Assembly (NCBI GenBank): GCA_019925095.2
Contig: CM034401.1
Location: 10,947,338-11,011,337 of the forward strand
Reading direction: 5' to 3'
DNA: 64,000 bases
From: Dendrolimus kikuchii
Taxonomy: Eukaryota > Arthropoda > Insecta > Lepidoptera > Lasiocampidae
The notes beneath the pieces are model-generated. The model did not search any database and was not told the origin of the DNA. It worked only from the letters and a program-made list of their open reading frames with translations. Made by a program: the position numbers and the translations under genes. Every line of letters begins with the position of its first letter. Positions within the stretch are counted from its first letter, which is position 1. Shown piece after piece: positions 45,301 to 54,959 of this stretch.

Positions 45301-48300
45301 CTGTGAAAGAATGTCAAGTAATTGGAAAAGCCAACTTCATAGCTTTAAAGTGCCTTTTAAAACTGTGCAATAGTTTCTTTCATAATAATACAACAAAGGT
45401 TTACCCTAAGTGGGCCATTTTTTGCTTTAACGGGCTTTCAAACGCATTAAGGTGGAAATTTCGTCAATTACAAATTAAGTTAAAATGGGCTATTTTGTCT
45501 TTCTTTAAGTTGATTAATATTAGAAATTGACGATATTCAACTAACATAATTATAATCTTGCAGATAAACTGGACATTTACCTATGAATAATTTTGTTCTG
45601 GGCAGACTTTTCGTGAAAATTATAACGCTTTATTGAGTCCTTTTTTCCATCATTACTATGATGCTATGACTCAAGTTAAGAATATTGCGGTCTGACTCAC
45701 ACAAACACGGTTATTGGGCCCTATAATGGTGTCTGTGCCTTACTTTTATGTTGAATTGAATTATACTTAATGTATCTTTTTTTTAATATATTAAAACACA
45801 GTTTATTGTGAAATAGCAAAAATTATTTTACATCTGATTCTCAACGCTACGTTCTTCTAAAGAATACTTACATTAAAAGCCGTTGCGTACTGAATTTCCC
45901 AAAAATCACTAAAAAATTAATAACTCGAATACTACTTACTACTAATAAATTTTTTAAAACATTCATGGGGGAAATTCCCATTATTCAGTCATGTCTAATT
46001 AAATTTTTCATTTGAACGTCACTATTCTGACCATCTGTATAACCTTTTAACTTAGTATTGATTGACTTTACTTGTAGTCTCGTATGGGAGTTTAAAAACC
46101 AATCGCTATTTAGTCGTGTGAGTTTTTAAGAATTCCATTTTTTACTGGGCGGTTCTCATTCCTAGTACTCTTTTTTCATGTTAAGCGAACGAAAACGCCA
46201 CGTGTAGAGGTAACCCTCACACGAACAAGAGAGGTAGACCAAGCCCCGAGCTCTCAAAGGAAACCGATTTTGGAATAGGAAACCGATCACACCGCCGCCA
46301 TTTAGTATTAAATAATCAAATTAGTACGCATAAACTCACATAGACTCCAAGCACTCGTATAGTACATACTCGATGACCTCTATGGTTGAATGGGCTAAGC
46401 CTTAGCTGGGCCTACCTAACTGTAACGCAGTGGCTCCAGGTCTGATTCTTAGTAGGGTAGATTTAGGAAACGACTTTTCTCCGTTATTTACTATGTATGG
46501 TCTGGGTGTCTGGGATCGACTTCAGAGTAGTCCGTTGTATATTACCATAACACAATCGCAACTTGCTTAATTTGGGGATATATAATATACAATAAAACTA
46601 CGTTTTAACGGTTTTAAGCGCGGTAATTTATTTGATTTTGGTCATTCCGACGTTTCGGCCACTTTTCAGTGGCCGTAATCACGGAAGACAAAGATGTCAA
46701 GTGTCAACGCGTATTGTTAAAGTTTTATTTAGCCTACCGCCAACTTGTTCATTATTTTACTTATTTAGTTTAAATTTTTTTATAGTTATTATTTATGTGG
46801 GACTTGAGTCCCACACAGAGTTGCAGTTTAAAAAGCTGTACTAATTTAAGAAAAAAATAATAGATTAGGCTGAGCCAGATGCAATGTATGTATTCGCTAA
46901 CACAATGACAGAAGGAATATAAAAATAGTTAAAGTCAATGGAGTATTTAAATACTTTTCTAAAAGTCGCCAGTGCTTTGATAATAAGTAAAGGTAGGTTT
47001 TAACAGTTTTAACAATTTACTCTATGAGAGCCTAATCTAATTTACCACCGCTTCGCAACATGTTATGGCTCGAAGAGAAGAAGCGGCACAAGAAACTCCT
47101 CGGCAAACATGCCTAGCTCTAATAATTTTATATAATATTAAAATGAGGGGAAGGAAAATAAAAGAAATTATAAGTTAAATTGGTTTGTGTTGCGGCGCAC
47201 GCAGAAAGAGCTCACAGTGTCTTGAGGTCTGGCAGTTGGCTTTGCTGGGTTTGGGTCTTAATAGTTTTAATGATCGGATCCCAAACAGGTGGTACTTGCC
47301 AACCATCTTCTCTACTGAAATTTGGGTGTTTTTTGATTTCAATAGCCTCACGCATCATTCTAGGTATGAAACGATTCTCTTCCGCGACGATTTGTGGGTT
47401 ATTGAATCTGATGTAGTGGTTGGGTTTATCCAGCGTGTATTCACTGATCGCAGACTTCGTAGACCTTGTGTGTTTCATGTCAGCAGTGTGTTCTTTTACC
47501 CGTGTTTTTATGCTCCTCTTTGTTTGTCCAAATAAATTACCGCGCTTAAAACCATTAAAACGTTGTTTTATTATGTATACAAGTCGCGAAAACTTAAGAA
47601 AATATTATACAATATATGTTTGTCTGCCTACAAGTTCAAACAATTCATTTGTCGCCTTTGTTTACGAAGGTTCCGTCTATACTTTTATTCGGCTGAGGTG
47701 TAATTCTCTATTAATTACCAGTTAAGAAATAAATCGAAAAAGTAAGGCTGTATGAAACGTATTTGTTGCTATTTCAGAAACATAGGCGCTACGGATAATG
47801 TGGCGGTAGCTATTGGAGCTTTTGGAGAAGGCTGGCACAACTACCACCACGTGTTCCCATGGGACTACAAAGCAGCTGAACTCGGAAATTATAGGACGAA
47901 CCTATCAACAGCTCTTATTGATATCGCTGCTAAATACGGTAAGTTGAAGAATTTATTGAAAACCTATCAATATTTAAAATAGTCTTGCTCTCGTTGCTTA
48001 AGTAAACGAAATGGTACTAGTAATGCTCAGACCAAAAGTCTTTTCGGAGATATACCCTTTTTACGTCAATGTATCTATGTGGAACTCCGGATGGCAGTGC
48101 TAACCAGAAGTTTATGATGAGTTGCATGGCACTGACTAAGCCTTTCAGCGTCTGTAGCGTAAGTAATCATAGGTATGATTGCCGTGACGCTCCAATGCAA
48201 ACAGACAAGGAGGAGTATCAGTGGGAACAAGACACCCCACGGCACTGTGTGTGGCGCGCCGGGAGGGTACCTTAACTCTCACAGCCCCTCTACCTGACCG

Positions 48301-50229
48301 ACAGAAGATAGGCAAAAGGTATATCCTAACAGAGATCTAATCCGATATAGTCTCAATGAATTGAGCGCAACAGATGCTAGAAGTACTTAGAGCTGTTAAT
48401 TAGTAATAATAACCAAGGCTTGGAACCGGTTTAAATCTAACCGGTTACCGGTTTTATTCGGCTATAATCGGTTTCAGTCAACTATTTCATTCGGAAAGAG
48501 CGGTATGTAAATGTGAACCTGAATTAGTCCGTTTATACCGCGGAAGAGGTAGTATCATTCTATCTCTATCAACATCTGTTTGTATGCGTCTGAAAACGTG
48601 CTGTAACATTGGCTGCGTCTTGAAAGTGTGCGATAAAAATAGTTTTAATTTCCCTTTTTAATGAACTTTTATTATTAAAACTGTTTAATTGAAGTTAAAG
48701 TTAGAACAAAACCGAAAATATATAAGGTTGGGGAAAAAGTTTCTTCGCATTTTATATAAAAATCAAAAGGTTTTTTTATAAAGTTTATTTACATTTGACT
48801 AAAGTATGTAGGTGCCATTTTGTTGGATAACTTTTTGCCATCTTGTAGGTAGGGACGTGATTCCCATTGCTATAAAAAATTTGGGGCTTCTGATCAAAAA
48901 ACTTCGACAAGTGGTGTTGGCAGTCCTCTCGTGATGTTAACCTGACACTGCCTAAGGAATTCTGCAGAGACCGAAACAGGTGAAAATCTGAAGGTGCAAG
49001 GTCAGGACTATACGGCGGATGCATTAACACCTCCCAGCCAAACTCTCGTAATTTTTGCTGAGTGGCTAAAATGTGTGAGGTCTAGCGATATCATGGTGAA
49101 AAACCACACCCCTTCTGTTGATTAATTCCGGCCGCTTTCTCTCAACTTTTTGCTTTAATCTCATCAGTTGTTCGCAGTACAGTTCAGAATCGATGGTCCT
49201 GCCTGGCGGTAACAGCTCATAATGAATAATGCCCTTCCAATCCCACCATACACACAGCATCACCTTGTTGCGGTTAACCTGGGTTTCGCCACAGTCTGTG
49301 AAGCCTGACCGGCCTTTGAACACGATCTTTTTCGCACATTCTTGTCGTACGTGATCCAATGTTCATCACCAGTTATCAGCTTCTTCAAAAGTGGTTCGGT
49401 TTCATTACGTCGTAATAAAGAATCACAAATGAGTACACGGTTCATTAGGTGTCTTTCAGTGTGCTCATGAGGCACCCAAATATCGAGCTTTTTTCAAATG
49501 CGCCAAAACCGTTTTGTGGTCAATTCCCAGTTCTCCAGCTTCATCGTAACTACTAATATGCCGATCTTGCTCCACTTGTTCAAAAATGGCATCAATTTTG
49601 TCCGTAACAGGGCGACCAGAGCGACGTGCATATTTGATATCAAAATTTCCGGATTGAAAACGCTTAAACCAAATTTGCGCTACTCTCACAGATACTGCGT
49701 TAGGTCCATAAACATCACAAATTTTTTTCGCGTCTCGTGTTGCATTTTTACCTTTTTTGTAGTAAAATTTTAAAATGTATCGAATTTCTTCATTAGATTT
49801 ACTCATTTCAACAATAAGAAAAACAAATGAAAATCACACATTTTCCTAATTTGAATTTGGAATTGTCTTCTTTAAAATTAAAACTTTTTCATGATACCAA
49901 AACCAGCCAGATACAAATGGTACAGCCAAAGAGATCTTATTACAAGTTCATACATACTATATGCGAAAAGACTTTTTCCCCAACCTATTATAACATATTA
50001 ATTTCGTTGTTTTTCAGGTTTGGCATACGATCTGAAAACCGTCTCGAAAGAGATGATTCAACAACGAGCATCGAGAACTGGAGACGGATCCCATCCATGG
50101 GTTCAACAAACTGAAGACTGTAGCGACGAACATCATCATCCAGAGAACCCTGTATGGGGTTGGGATGATACAGACATGCCAGAGGAGGATAAACAGCTAG
50201 CTAAAATAGTTCATAGGAAAACTGAATAA
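36222..50229 (+). CDS. Acyl-CoA desaturase, GATD clade (seven coding exons)
   Basis: Membrane fatty acyl-CoA desaturase, which inserts a cis double bond in acyl-CoA in the ER using O2, cytochrome b5 and a di-iron centre. Coding exons: 36222-36322, 38060-38172, 42035-42197, 43102-43275, 43714-43899, 47778-47938 and 50018-50229. These join in frame to 369 residues, normal for the family. Iron-binding histidine boxes are HRLWAH (88-93), RDHRVHHK (123-130) and HNYHH (266-270), with NSAAH at 233-237. The signature after RPYDKNI/NI is GATD (249-252), a lepidopteran desaturase clade usually described as delta-9-like. Exact substrate and regiochemistry are inference. A splice acceptor 5 bp before the ATG implies an upstream non-coding exon, not identified. 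All introns are GT-AG. The gene looks intact despite heavy transposon load in its introns. Confidence 0.96.
36376..36500. repeat. Helitron 3' remnant and rearranged SINE A scrap in intron 1
   Basis: CTAGTGGGCCCGACAGATGT resembles the reverse of the Helitron 3' end at 42760-42778. TTTATTGCAGAAG then GGCGGCGTACCCTAGACCAG joins two distant parts of family A, an internal deletion. Confidence 0.55.
36725..36900. repeat. Interspersed repeat, inverse partner at 56598
   Basis: AGCAACACATTTGGATAT, AAGATGACATAAAG and CCTGGCCCGGTGACTTCCAA match the reverse complement of 56598-56772. No ends or ORF identified. Confidence 0.65.
37111..37305 (-). mobile_element. Small Helitron in desaturase intron 1
   Basis: On the minus strand it starts TCTATATTATAAAGAGG (A before) and ends GCGCGGGTGAAACCGCGCCG, then GGCCGCTAG (CTAG 37111-37114) before T. 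195 bp, no ORF. Confidence 0.8.
38060..38172 (+). CDS. Desaturase coding exon 2
   Basis: Acceptor TTATTTGCAG, donor GTAAGT at 38173. It encodes WHIVWRNVLAFIYLHVAAAY and on to NIFTILF: the first membrane helix (about residues 42-60) and the start of the second. Confidence 0.93.
38818..41115 (-). mobile_element. R1-like LINE, 5'-truncated, in desaturase intron 2 (copy C)
   Basis: The insert is 38834-41099, bounded by a perfect 16-bp target duplication CAGATTTGCATAGCCG (38818-38833 and 41100-41115), with the A-tail as a T-run at 38834. It is strikingly GC-rich against the host intron. It lies antisense to the desaturase. A single integration by target-primed reverse transcription explains the structure. 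The perfect duplication and long open frames suggest it is young. Confidence 0.95.
39291..41099 (-). pseudogene. R1-like LINE ORF2: reverse transcriptase and C-terminal domain
   Basis: Minus-strand order: AKNAAPGLDGIPG; PSAYRPIVLLDEVGKLFKRI; NQFGFRTGRSTIDAVMRL; SLDIANAFNSLLW (first catalytic Asp); CGVPQGSILGPLLWNIAYDW; ICYADDTQIA (catalytic YADD); LGLEVALQKTEAL; IKYLGLVLDGRWDF. It ends in a Cys/His-rich tail (CFGRYLCRLGREATSGSHHC) and a basic C-terminus. At least two frameshifts and one stop separate the frames. The endonuclease and ORF1 are missing because of 5' truncation. The reverse transcriptase catalytic residues are all present, but the protein cannot be made intact. Confidence 0.92.
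41133..41755. mobile_element. Fold-back (long inverted repeat) element in intron 2
   Basis: The ends TACTGTC...CAAATACGG and GGTATAGCTGACACATCC at 41137-41195 are mirrored at about 41688-41745 (GGATGTGTCAGCCATACC and CCGTATTTGATA). A second inverted pair lies inside (GGGCCTTACTTATAATAG at 41349, TTATAAGTAAGGCCG at 41609). About 620 bp, no ORF. Confidence 0.75.
42035..42197 (+). CDS. Desaturase coding exon 3
   Basis: Acceptor CTTCTTTTCAG, donor GTAACC at 42198. It completes the second helix and carries GVTAGAHRLWAHRAYKA (first histidine box) and QNHIYEWVRDH of the second. Confidence 0.95.
42457..42778 (+). mobile_element. Complete small Helitron in intron 3
   Basis: A|TCTGTATATATAAAAGAAAG at the start; GTCTGCCGGGGCCG then CTAG|T at the end (42775-42778). 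Two GAACCGGTAGGTGGCGCTG units lie inside. Non-coding. Shares its 3' half with 22160-22322. Confidence 0.85.
43102..43275 (+). CDS. Desaturase coding exon 4
   Basis: Acceptor CATAATTTCAG, donor GTATGA at 43276. It completes RVHHKFTETDADPHNARRGF and continues with FFSHMGWLMVRKH and DLEKDPIVMFQKK. The frame runs past the donor for about 13 codons to TGA, so failure to splice would truncate the protein. Confidence 0.95.
43714..43899 (+). CDS. Desaturase coding exon 5
   Basis: Acceptor CATGTTTTCAG, donor GTGAGT at 43900. It encodes the third and fourth hydrophobic segments (TYLVVMPLLCFLIPSYIPIW and later TLTLHFTWLVNSAAH) and ends RPYD plus AA of the next Lys. Confidence 0.95.
44471..44816 (+). 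repeat. SINE-like family A, complete copy with internal inversion, intron 5
   Basis: It runs from GTGCAGGAACGGAGAAAG to GCTGAACTCATGTAATAAAA. Between 44688 and 44745 a block is duplicated in reverse, creating an 18-bp perfect palindrome (GTTACAAATGTCCATAGG, loop ATCG). Confidence 0.85.
44817..46584. other. Desaturase intron 5, AT-rich
   Basis: No gene. 46530-46585 (CACAATCGCAACTTGCTTAA) repeats 43495-43540 (CACAAGCGCAACTTAGCTTA), an unclassified interspersed repeat. Confidence 0.5.
46645..46686 (-). ncRNA. Degenerate hammerhead-ribozyme-like motif
   Basis: The minus strand reads TTCC, GTGATTA, C, then GGCCAC-TGAAAA-GTGGCC (6-bp stem II), GAAAC, GTC, GGAA. TTCC/GGAA can form stem I. The consensus CUGAUGA core is GUGAUUA, lacking C3 and G8, so self-cleavage is not expected. 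Hammerheads are known from Penelope-like elements. Assignment is inference from layout. Confidence 0.5.
47212..47529 (-). pseudogene. Penelope-like element ORF C-terminus (GIY-YIG endonuclease part)
   Basis: One open frame: GQTKRSIKTRVKEHTADMKH, then TKSAISEYTLDKPNHYIRFN, NPQIVAEENRFIPRMMREAI, EIKKHPNFSREDGWQVPPVW. The GxTKRSIxTRxxEH segment, the SAxxEH-like helix and the REAIEIxKHP...NREDGW end are diagnostic of Penelope-like retroelements. The GIY and YIG residues and the RT lie upstream and are lost where the inverted terminus abuts the frame. Confidence 0.85.
47778..47938 (+). CDS. Desaturase coding exon 6
   Basis: Acceptor GCTATTTCAG, donor GTAAGT at 47939. It carries NIGATDNVAVAIGAFGEGWH, the NYHH of the third box, and FPWDYKAAELGNYRTNLSTA. 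Confidence 0.95.
48069..48722. other. Start of desaturase intron 6, with a shared repeat
   Basis: 48419-48510 is the GGAACCGGTTTAAA repeat also at 22468. A 68-codon frame at 48069-48275 is not supported as coding. Confidence 0.5.
48723..49988 (-). mobile_element. mariner-like transposon in intron 6
   Basis: Terminal repeats with GGTTGGGGAAAAAGT (48727 onward; reverse complement ending 49985) are flanked by TA. The right end lies only ~30 bp before the exon 7 acceptor. The transposase is on the minus strand and frameshifted. Confidence 0.9.
48785..49806 (-). pseudogene. mariner transposase pseudogene (D,D34D type)
   Basis: MSKSNEEIRYILKFYYKKGK, then AQIWFKRFQSGNFDI and SGRPVTDKIDAIFE form the N-terminal DNA-binding domain. 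After a shift come ITGDEHWITYDKNVRKRSCS (first Asp) and VMLCVWWDWKGIIHYELLPP. Then VVFHHDIARPHT (second Asp; the following Asn has become Ile) and PPYSPDLAPSDFHLFRSLQN (third Asp). At least three frame disruptions occur, so it is inactive. It is a different subfamily from the mariner at 29028, which has unrelated terminal repeats. Confidence 0.9.
50018..50229 (+). CDS. Desaturase coding exon 7 and stop
   Basis: Acceptor GTTTTTCAG at 50017. It encodes LAYDLKTVSKEMIQQRASRT, GDGSHPW and an acidic/His-rich tail (EDCSDEHHHPENPVWGWDD) to TAA at 50227-50229. An AATAAA at 50225-50230 overlaps the stop. Confidence 0.94.
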
Positions 50230-52190
50230 ACATTATTTTAAGAAGTTTTATCAAACAGTTCTTTATTAATAATTGTGATATCGAGACTTCTGTGGAAAAA
50301 CTTTGTTAAATCGGAACAAGACTGCGTCAATCCACGTGCTGTTTTGGAAAAATATATAGTGTTTAAAGTTTAATTTTTTCACGTACCTATAATTAATTAA
50401 CTAAAAATAATACACACAGGCCGGCAAACTCGTACAGCCGATATTAGATGGTTCATTTATGTCCTTCAATTTGGATGAATCAACCAAAGTGATTAGTGGC
50501 AGGGACGCATAAGCGGTTATTACACTATCTTGATTTTTGAACCCTTTCTCTAAATCTGTATCGTGAACTAGAAAAGGAAACCAGAACTATTAGCAAGGCT
50601 AAGGCCATCAAGGTCTGTACTAGGTCCCTTAATTAGAGTGGTATTACAACAATCTTTTAACCGATTTCAAAAGGGAGGAGGTTCCTAATTCGACTGTATT
50701 TCTCCGTCAATCGTGGACCGATTTCCATTTTTATTATTCGAAAGAGGTGATCCGCTTGTCAGTAAATCAGGATCTGATCAGTAGATCCCTGGGAAATCGA
50801 GAGCAAACCTCGTATATTATAGGCACGTACGTGCTTTATATTTTTAGTCTAAGGCCATTCGCGTATTTGCGTAACTAAAAAGCAGACAATAAAAAAAAAA
50901 CAAAATCAACTTCAAAGGTACCTACAAAGCAAAAAATAAATATTTTCCACAACATCTTGAAATTGGTGCCCTCGGTGAATATTGATTTTTTGCTTTTTAG
51001 TTACTCTTGAAGTCGGTTTTTTTGTTTGTTTTAAGTTTAGCCTCGATGTCATGCGTCACCTATCGTCCGTGGACCATCGGACTATCAGGTACAAACACAT
51101 TTTCGACAAGTATGGAATATAATATTATAAAATATATTTGCACTGCGAATTAACAACCTCCTCCTTTTTTAAACTCTCTAAATTAGTGTTGTGTTAAGTA
51201 TTTTGTTATTATCTTTGGCAGTAAAACAATTTAAAACTGAATGCAGCATCAAAATTTCATATCTTGTCATTTTGTGGATTGACAATGTATTTATTGCCTT
51301 ACAGCGTCCAACTATGCTGGAGCGTATCAACGTAAATAAAAAATTGGGGTTTTCAAGGTTTACTATTAATATGTGGGAATGATTTGTATTATAATTTTAT
51401 ACTCTCAAGTATAATAAACACTAGTCTTAACATGGAATAAGGATGCTAAGGAATAACGAACGATCAGTATAAAACGTAGCTCGTAACAATCTTACCATTA
51501 AAATGGCACCACCAGTCAAAGCCGTCTTAGGCATATTGGGTATGAATTTTTGTTTTGTGTTGTGCGGTACTATGTTAAGGAAACTCCGTATTAAGAAACA
51601 TATACCACGGAACTGTGGGTTAATAGCACGTCTTAGATATGTATTCATCTATTTTCTACACTGAACTAAATTTAAATTACATCCTGCCTTTAATTATAGT
51701 ATAATTAATTAATTTGTTTAAAATCTCATCTATTACAAAATTCCTTAAACTTTCATTACTTTGTAAATATCTGATAGATAAGATTTTGAACATATTAATT
51801 CATTATACTATAATTAATTGGGTGAGGAGTAACAGTGAGGCATTTAAATATTTTCGAGTTATTTAATTTTGAGACTTTTAGTATTATTAATATACTAAAT
51901 TGTATACAAAATCAACAAGTACTAAATTATTTTGTAAGAATAATAAACATTTTGAGTTTAAATGTTTTAACTTTTATTTCGAGATCTCTATGTACCAAAT
52001 AAATTAGGAATGCGGTTACTAAATTAGTTATTGAACTTCATAGATACAAACCTAGCCTTTTTATGACAAATGTGTAAATAGGCTATTTATTACAGGTTCT
52101 ATATTAATATTATATGTTCCGGTATAATATTTACTTAATTTAATCCCAAAAACAATCCCATTTTCTGTGATCCATTTTCGATATTAAAAT
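50230..52190. other. Downstream of desaturase: AT-rich, repeat fragments
   Basis: 50880-51025 ends TTACTCTTGAAGTCGGTTTT, a common lepidopteran repeat end also traceable near 21470 and 56390. 51461-51545 shares AAAACGTA, CTCGTAACA and a GG-CC-A block with 52450-52510. No gene supported. Confidence 0.5.
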
Positions 52191-52194
52191 TACA

Positions 52195-52290
52195 TTTATC
52201 CCGAATTTCAGCCAAATCAATCCAGTAGTTTTTCCACGAAAGCATAAGAGGCGGACAAAGTTACTTTCGCATTTATAATATTAATAGGGA
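52195..52290 (-). mobile_element. Helitron 5'-end fragment
   Basis: On the minus strand TCCCTATTAATATTATAAAT, then GCGAAAGTAACTTTGTC and AAAAACTACTGGATTGATTT: the first ~95 bp of the family at 5739. Confidence 0.75.
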
Positions 52291-52784
52291 TAAGGATTTC
52301 AGTTTAAAATAAGTTCTAATATACTTTCCGAGCAAGTGTAGTCTAAAGATTTATTAGTATATCCAAGTTCTGCATAAGTGTTATCATAGAAGAAGAATAA
52401 GATGATAGAAGGAAGAACAATATCGTAAAAGGAACGAAAAGAGCCCAGTAAAAACGTACTCGTAACACACTGCAATCACAATTGGAGCCATCCGTCCACT
52501 CGTTTTTATAGAAAACTAGCATTTTATAGAAACCACACGTCTTCCACGTTAGATGGGTAACAAAGATTATAGTTACAGGGCAATGGATGTTTTAGTATGA
52601 ATGGTGGAAATTTCCGAAAAAACTTTCTTTCTGTCTTTGTTTTTATGGCAGGCCTCCGCAGTCATAAATACGAAGGGACTAGCGATTGATAATATAATAG
52701 ATGGTTACATTTCAATATTTAGAAAATTAACGCTAACAAGTGCCATTAAATAATTAAGACAATCATTTAAAGAATTACAGATAT

Positions 52785-53400
52785 TTTGTTCATTGCATGA
52801 GTTCAGCGGACAGGCAGAGGGACACCACTTGAGTGAAAGCGGTTATTATCGCCTATGGACATTTGCAATACCAATTACTCCCTTAAGAGAGACTGGAACC
52901 TGGTCACTAATGCCCGAACACAACAAATGGAGGTTGTGATGGCGGCATAATCTAGACCAGGGGTGGTAGCCATCCAGTCGGGCATATATATATTTTTATC
53001 CGTGCAGGAACGGAGAAAGAATACAATTTCCTGCGGCCGGGCGACCTGTCGTAAGAGGCGACAAAACAACCCACAGTCAGGTGTGGGGGTATATTCCCGA
53101 CTGGATGGCTACCACCCCTGATTTAGAGTATGCTGTTATAATAACCTTGAGTTGTATTCCGGCACCAGTGGCCAGGTTCCAGTTTCTCCTTAAGAGAGCA
53201 GCGGCGCATTTGTAGCATCTTTGGTGTTGCAAATGTCCATAGGCGATGGTAACCGCTTTCCATCAAGTGGACCGCCTGCCTATCTGCTGACCTCTGCAAT
53301 AAAAAAAATACCCAACCACCTGGCTGTGGGTTGTTTTGTCGCCTATTACGACAAGCCGCCCGGCCGCAGTAATTGTATTCTTTCTCCGTTCCTGCACGAA
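52785..53400. repeat. SINE-like family A: one copy inserted inside another in reverse
   Basis: An outer minus-orientation copy (52785-52984, resuming 53309-53400) is interrupted at GGGCA by a full plus-orientation copy (53001-53309, from CGTGCAGGAACGGAG to its A-run). The outer halves join back into the family consensus. The result is a large imperfect palindrome. Confidence 0.85.
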
Positions 53401-54633
53401 TAAAATAGTTTATTTTTTCGGAATACAGATCTAGATTTTACGTGAAAGAATCCGTATGGGAAGCCCTAGTGTGTTAATAGTAGATTGCTACACTACAGGT
53501 GAAAGTGACTTATAATTCGAGTGCCTAAATAGGCCTTTTATCCGAGGTTAACAGTTTGATTTTCATTTCGAATATGAGGTAAATAAATAAAAATGATTAG
53601 TTAAGCATACGATTAGGTACTTCTCTAATGAAATCAGGCGTTAAATCCATATCTAAATCTGAAGAACTCATTTAGTATGACATATGAACCGTCAAGTCAA
53701 TTTCTTTTTCTGTGACATTCTACTAGCCAGTATTTTTTGCCATATTTTGGTGGATAGTAAATATTTATCTTAAATTTATTTAATTTAAGTAATAATTTAG
53801 TGAAAAGTAATTTATAAGTATAAAATAATGTTACAAAATTGTTCATATTTTTTTTTACAATTTATGCCGCGATTTAACAAAGGCTGTCAAAAAAGTTGTG
53901 ATATGAGTCGTATGTAATATCTATGGTTCGCATAGTTTTTAAATTTTTTGAAGAGTTTTTGGCGGGAACTGAAAGGGGACGTTGCGCTGTGCAGTTTTAT
54001 TTTCTAAAAATGTGTAAAATTACTCTAAAATGAACAATAGTTGTAGGATATTGATAGTTTTTGAGTAGTAATTGTGTTTTTGCGAGAAATGTGAACTATA
54101 TAGCCAAATGTGGCCTTTCGAGTTTTCACAAGAAGTCCGTTGAATGACGTCGATGGTAGCCTACAATACAACGGCGCCTGGCTTAAAGGCCTAGTTGCCA
54201 AGCCTTAAACATAATAAAAATATAATAAAAAAATTTGACAGCGGGGAAAATCGTTTCCCAGGGACGAAAACTACTGTTTACATCCCTATGATCAGGCAAC
54301 TCCAAGCGTACTTTCGAAACATGAAAAATGAAAAAACAGTAAAATATACTTAAATAATTAATTTTATATTTTAGGTAGTAATAAAACTTATGACTAGTGG
54401 CACGATTGCGGAAAAAAAATATTGCCGATGACGAGCAGCCAGGTGTTTTTAGTCCACAATAAAGAATACACGCAAATAAGGATTACGAATAATTTTCGTT
54501 CTTGTTATAATTGAGAAACTGACTGTTACAAGCACCTAGTACGTGACACAAAAAAATAGAACTAATTGTACACACCCAGCCAAGTTGTTATTATCAAGTG
54601 TTATACGGTCTTATTTTTATTGAGGTAGAATAA
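53401..54633. other. AT-rich sequence, nothing recognised
   Basis: No gene or defined repeat. Confidence 0.5.
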
Positions 54634-54695
54634 GAAGGCTTCTTTAAGAACCATAAAGAAGTGAAGGCTATTTTATGGTTCTTAAAGAAGCCTTC
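54634..54695. repeat. 24-bp perfect hairpin, 14-nt loop
   Basis: The left arm 54634-54657 (GAAGGCTTCTTTAAGAACCA...) is exactly complementary to 54672-54695. No copy elsewhere in the window was noticed. Confidence 0.9.
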
Positions 54696-54959
54696 AAGTT
54701 ACAAAACCAACCAACCTACGAATCATATGCTGTGCCTTAACAATAGCACGGTAGAATATTCCATAAACGTCTTAGAAACAAAGTTACATGAAGAGTAGGA
54801 TAGAGATTTAGGACCCGACAAATGTTAGAACTAAATACTAGAATTATACATGGGAAGCAAACGGAATAAGCATGCATTCTTCTGGAAATGAATTACAAAG
54901 ACGGGAATACTTGTTAGAAGAACACAGACATTCAGTTAAATAACGTAATGCGTATCATT

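Larger units (their letters stand above)
46585..47575 (-). mobile_element. Penelope-like element fragment in intron 5
   Basis: The outer ends are inverted copies of one terminus (TAAAACTACGTTTTAACGG and ATTACCGCGCTTAAAACC near 46592-46632, and their reverse at about 47528-47570). Between them lies a minus-strand GIY-YIG-type C-terminal coding piece and a hammerhead-like motif. The 5' part with the reverse transcriptase is missing. Confidence 0.8.

Noticed and set aside
47185..47725. Plus-strand ORFs of 101-116 codons
   Set aside because: They lie opposite the minus-strand Penelope-like coding piece, whose motifs are clear.
51503..51664. 53-codon ORF MAPPVKAVLGILGMNFCF... with TATAAAA 35 bp upstream
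   Set aside because: The start region resembles a repeat that recurs near 52450-52510, and the TATA is too close to the ATG; treated as repeat-derived.
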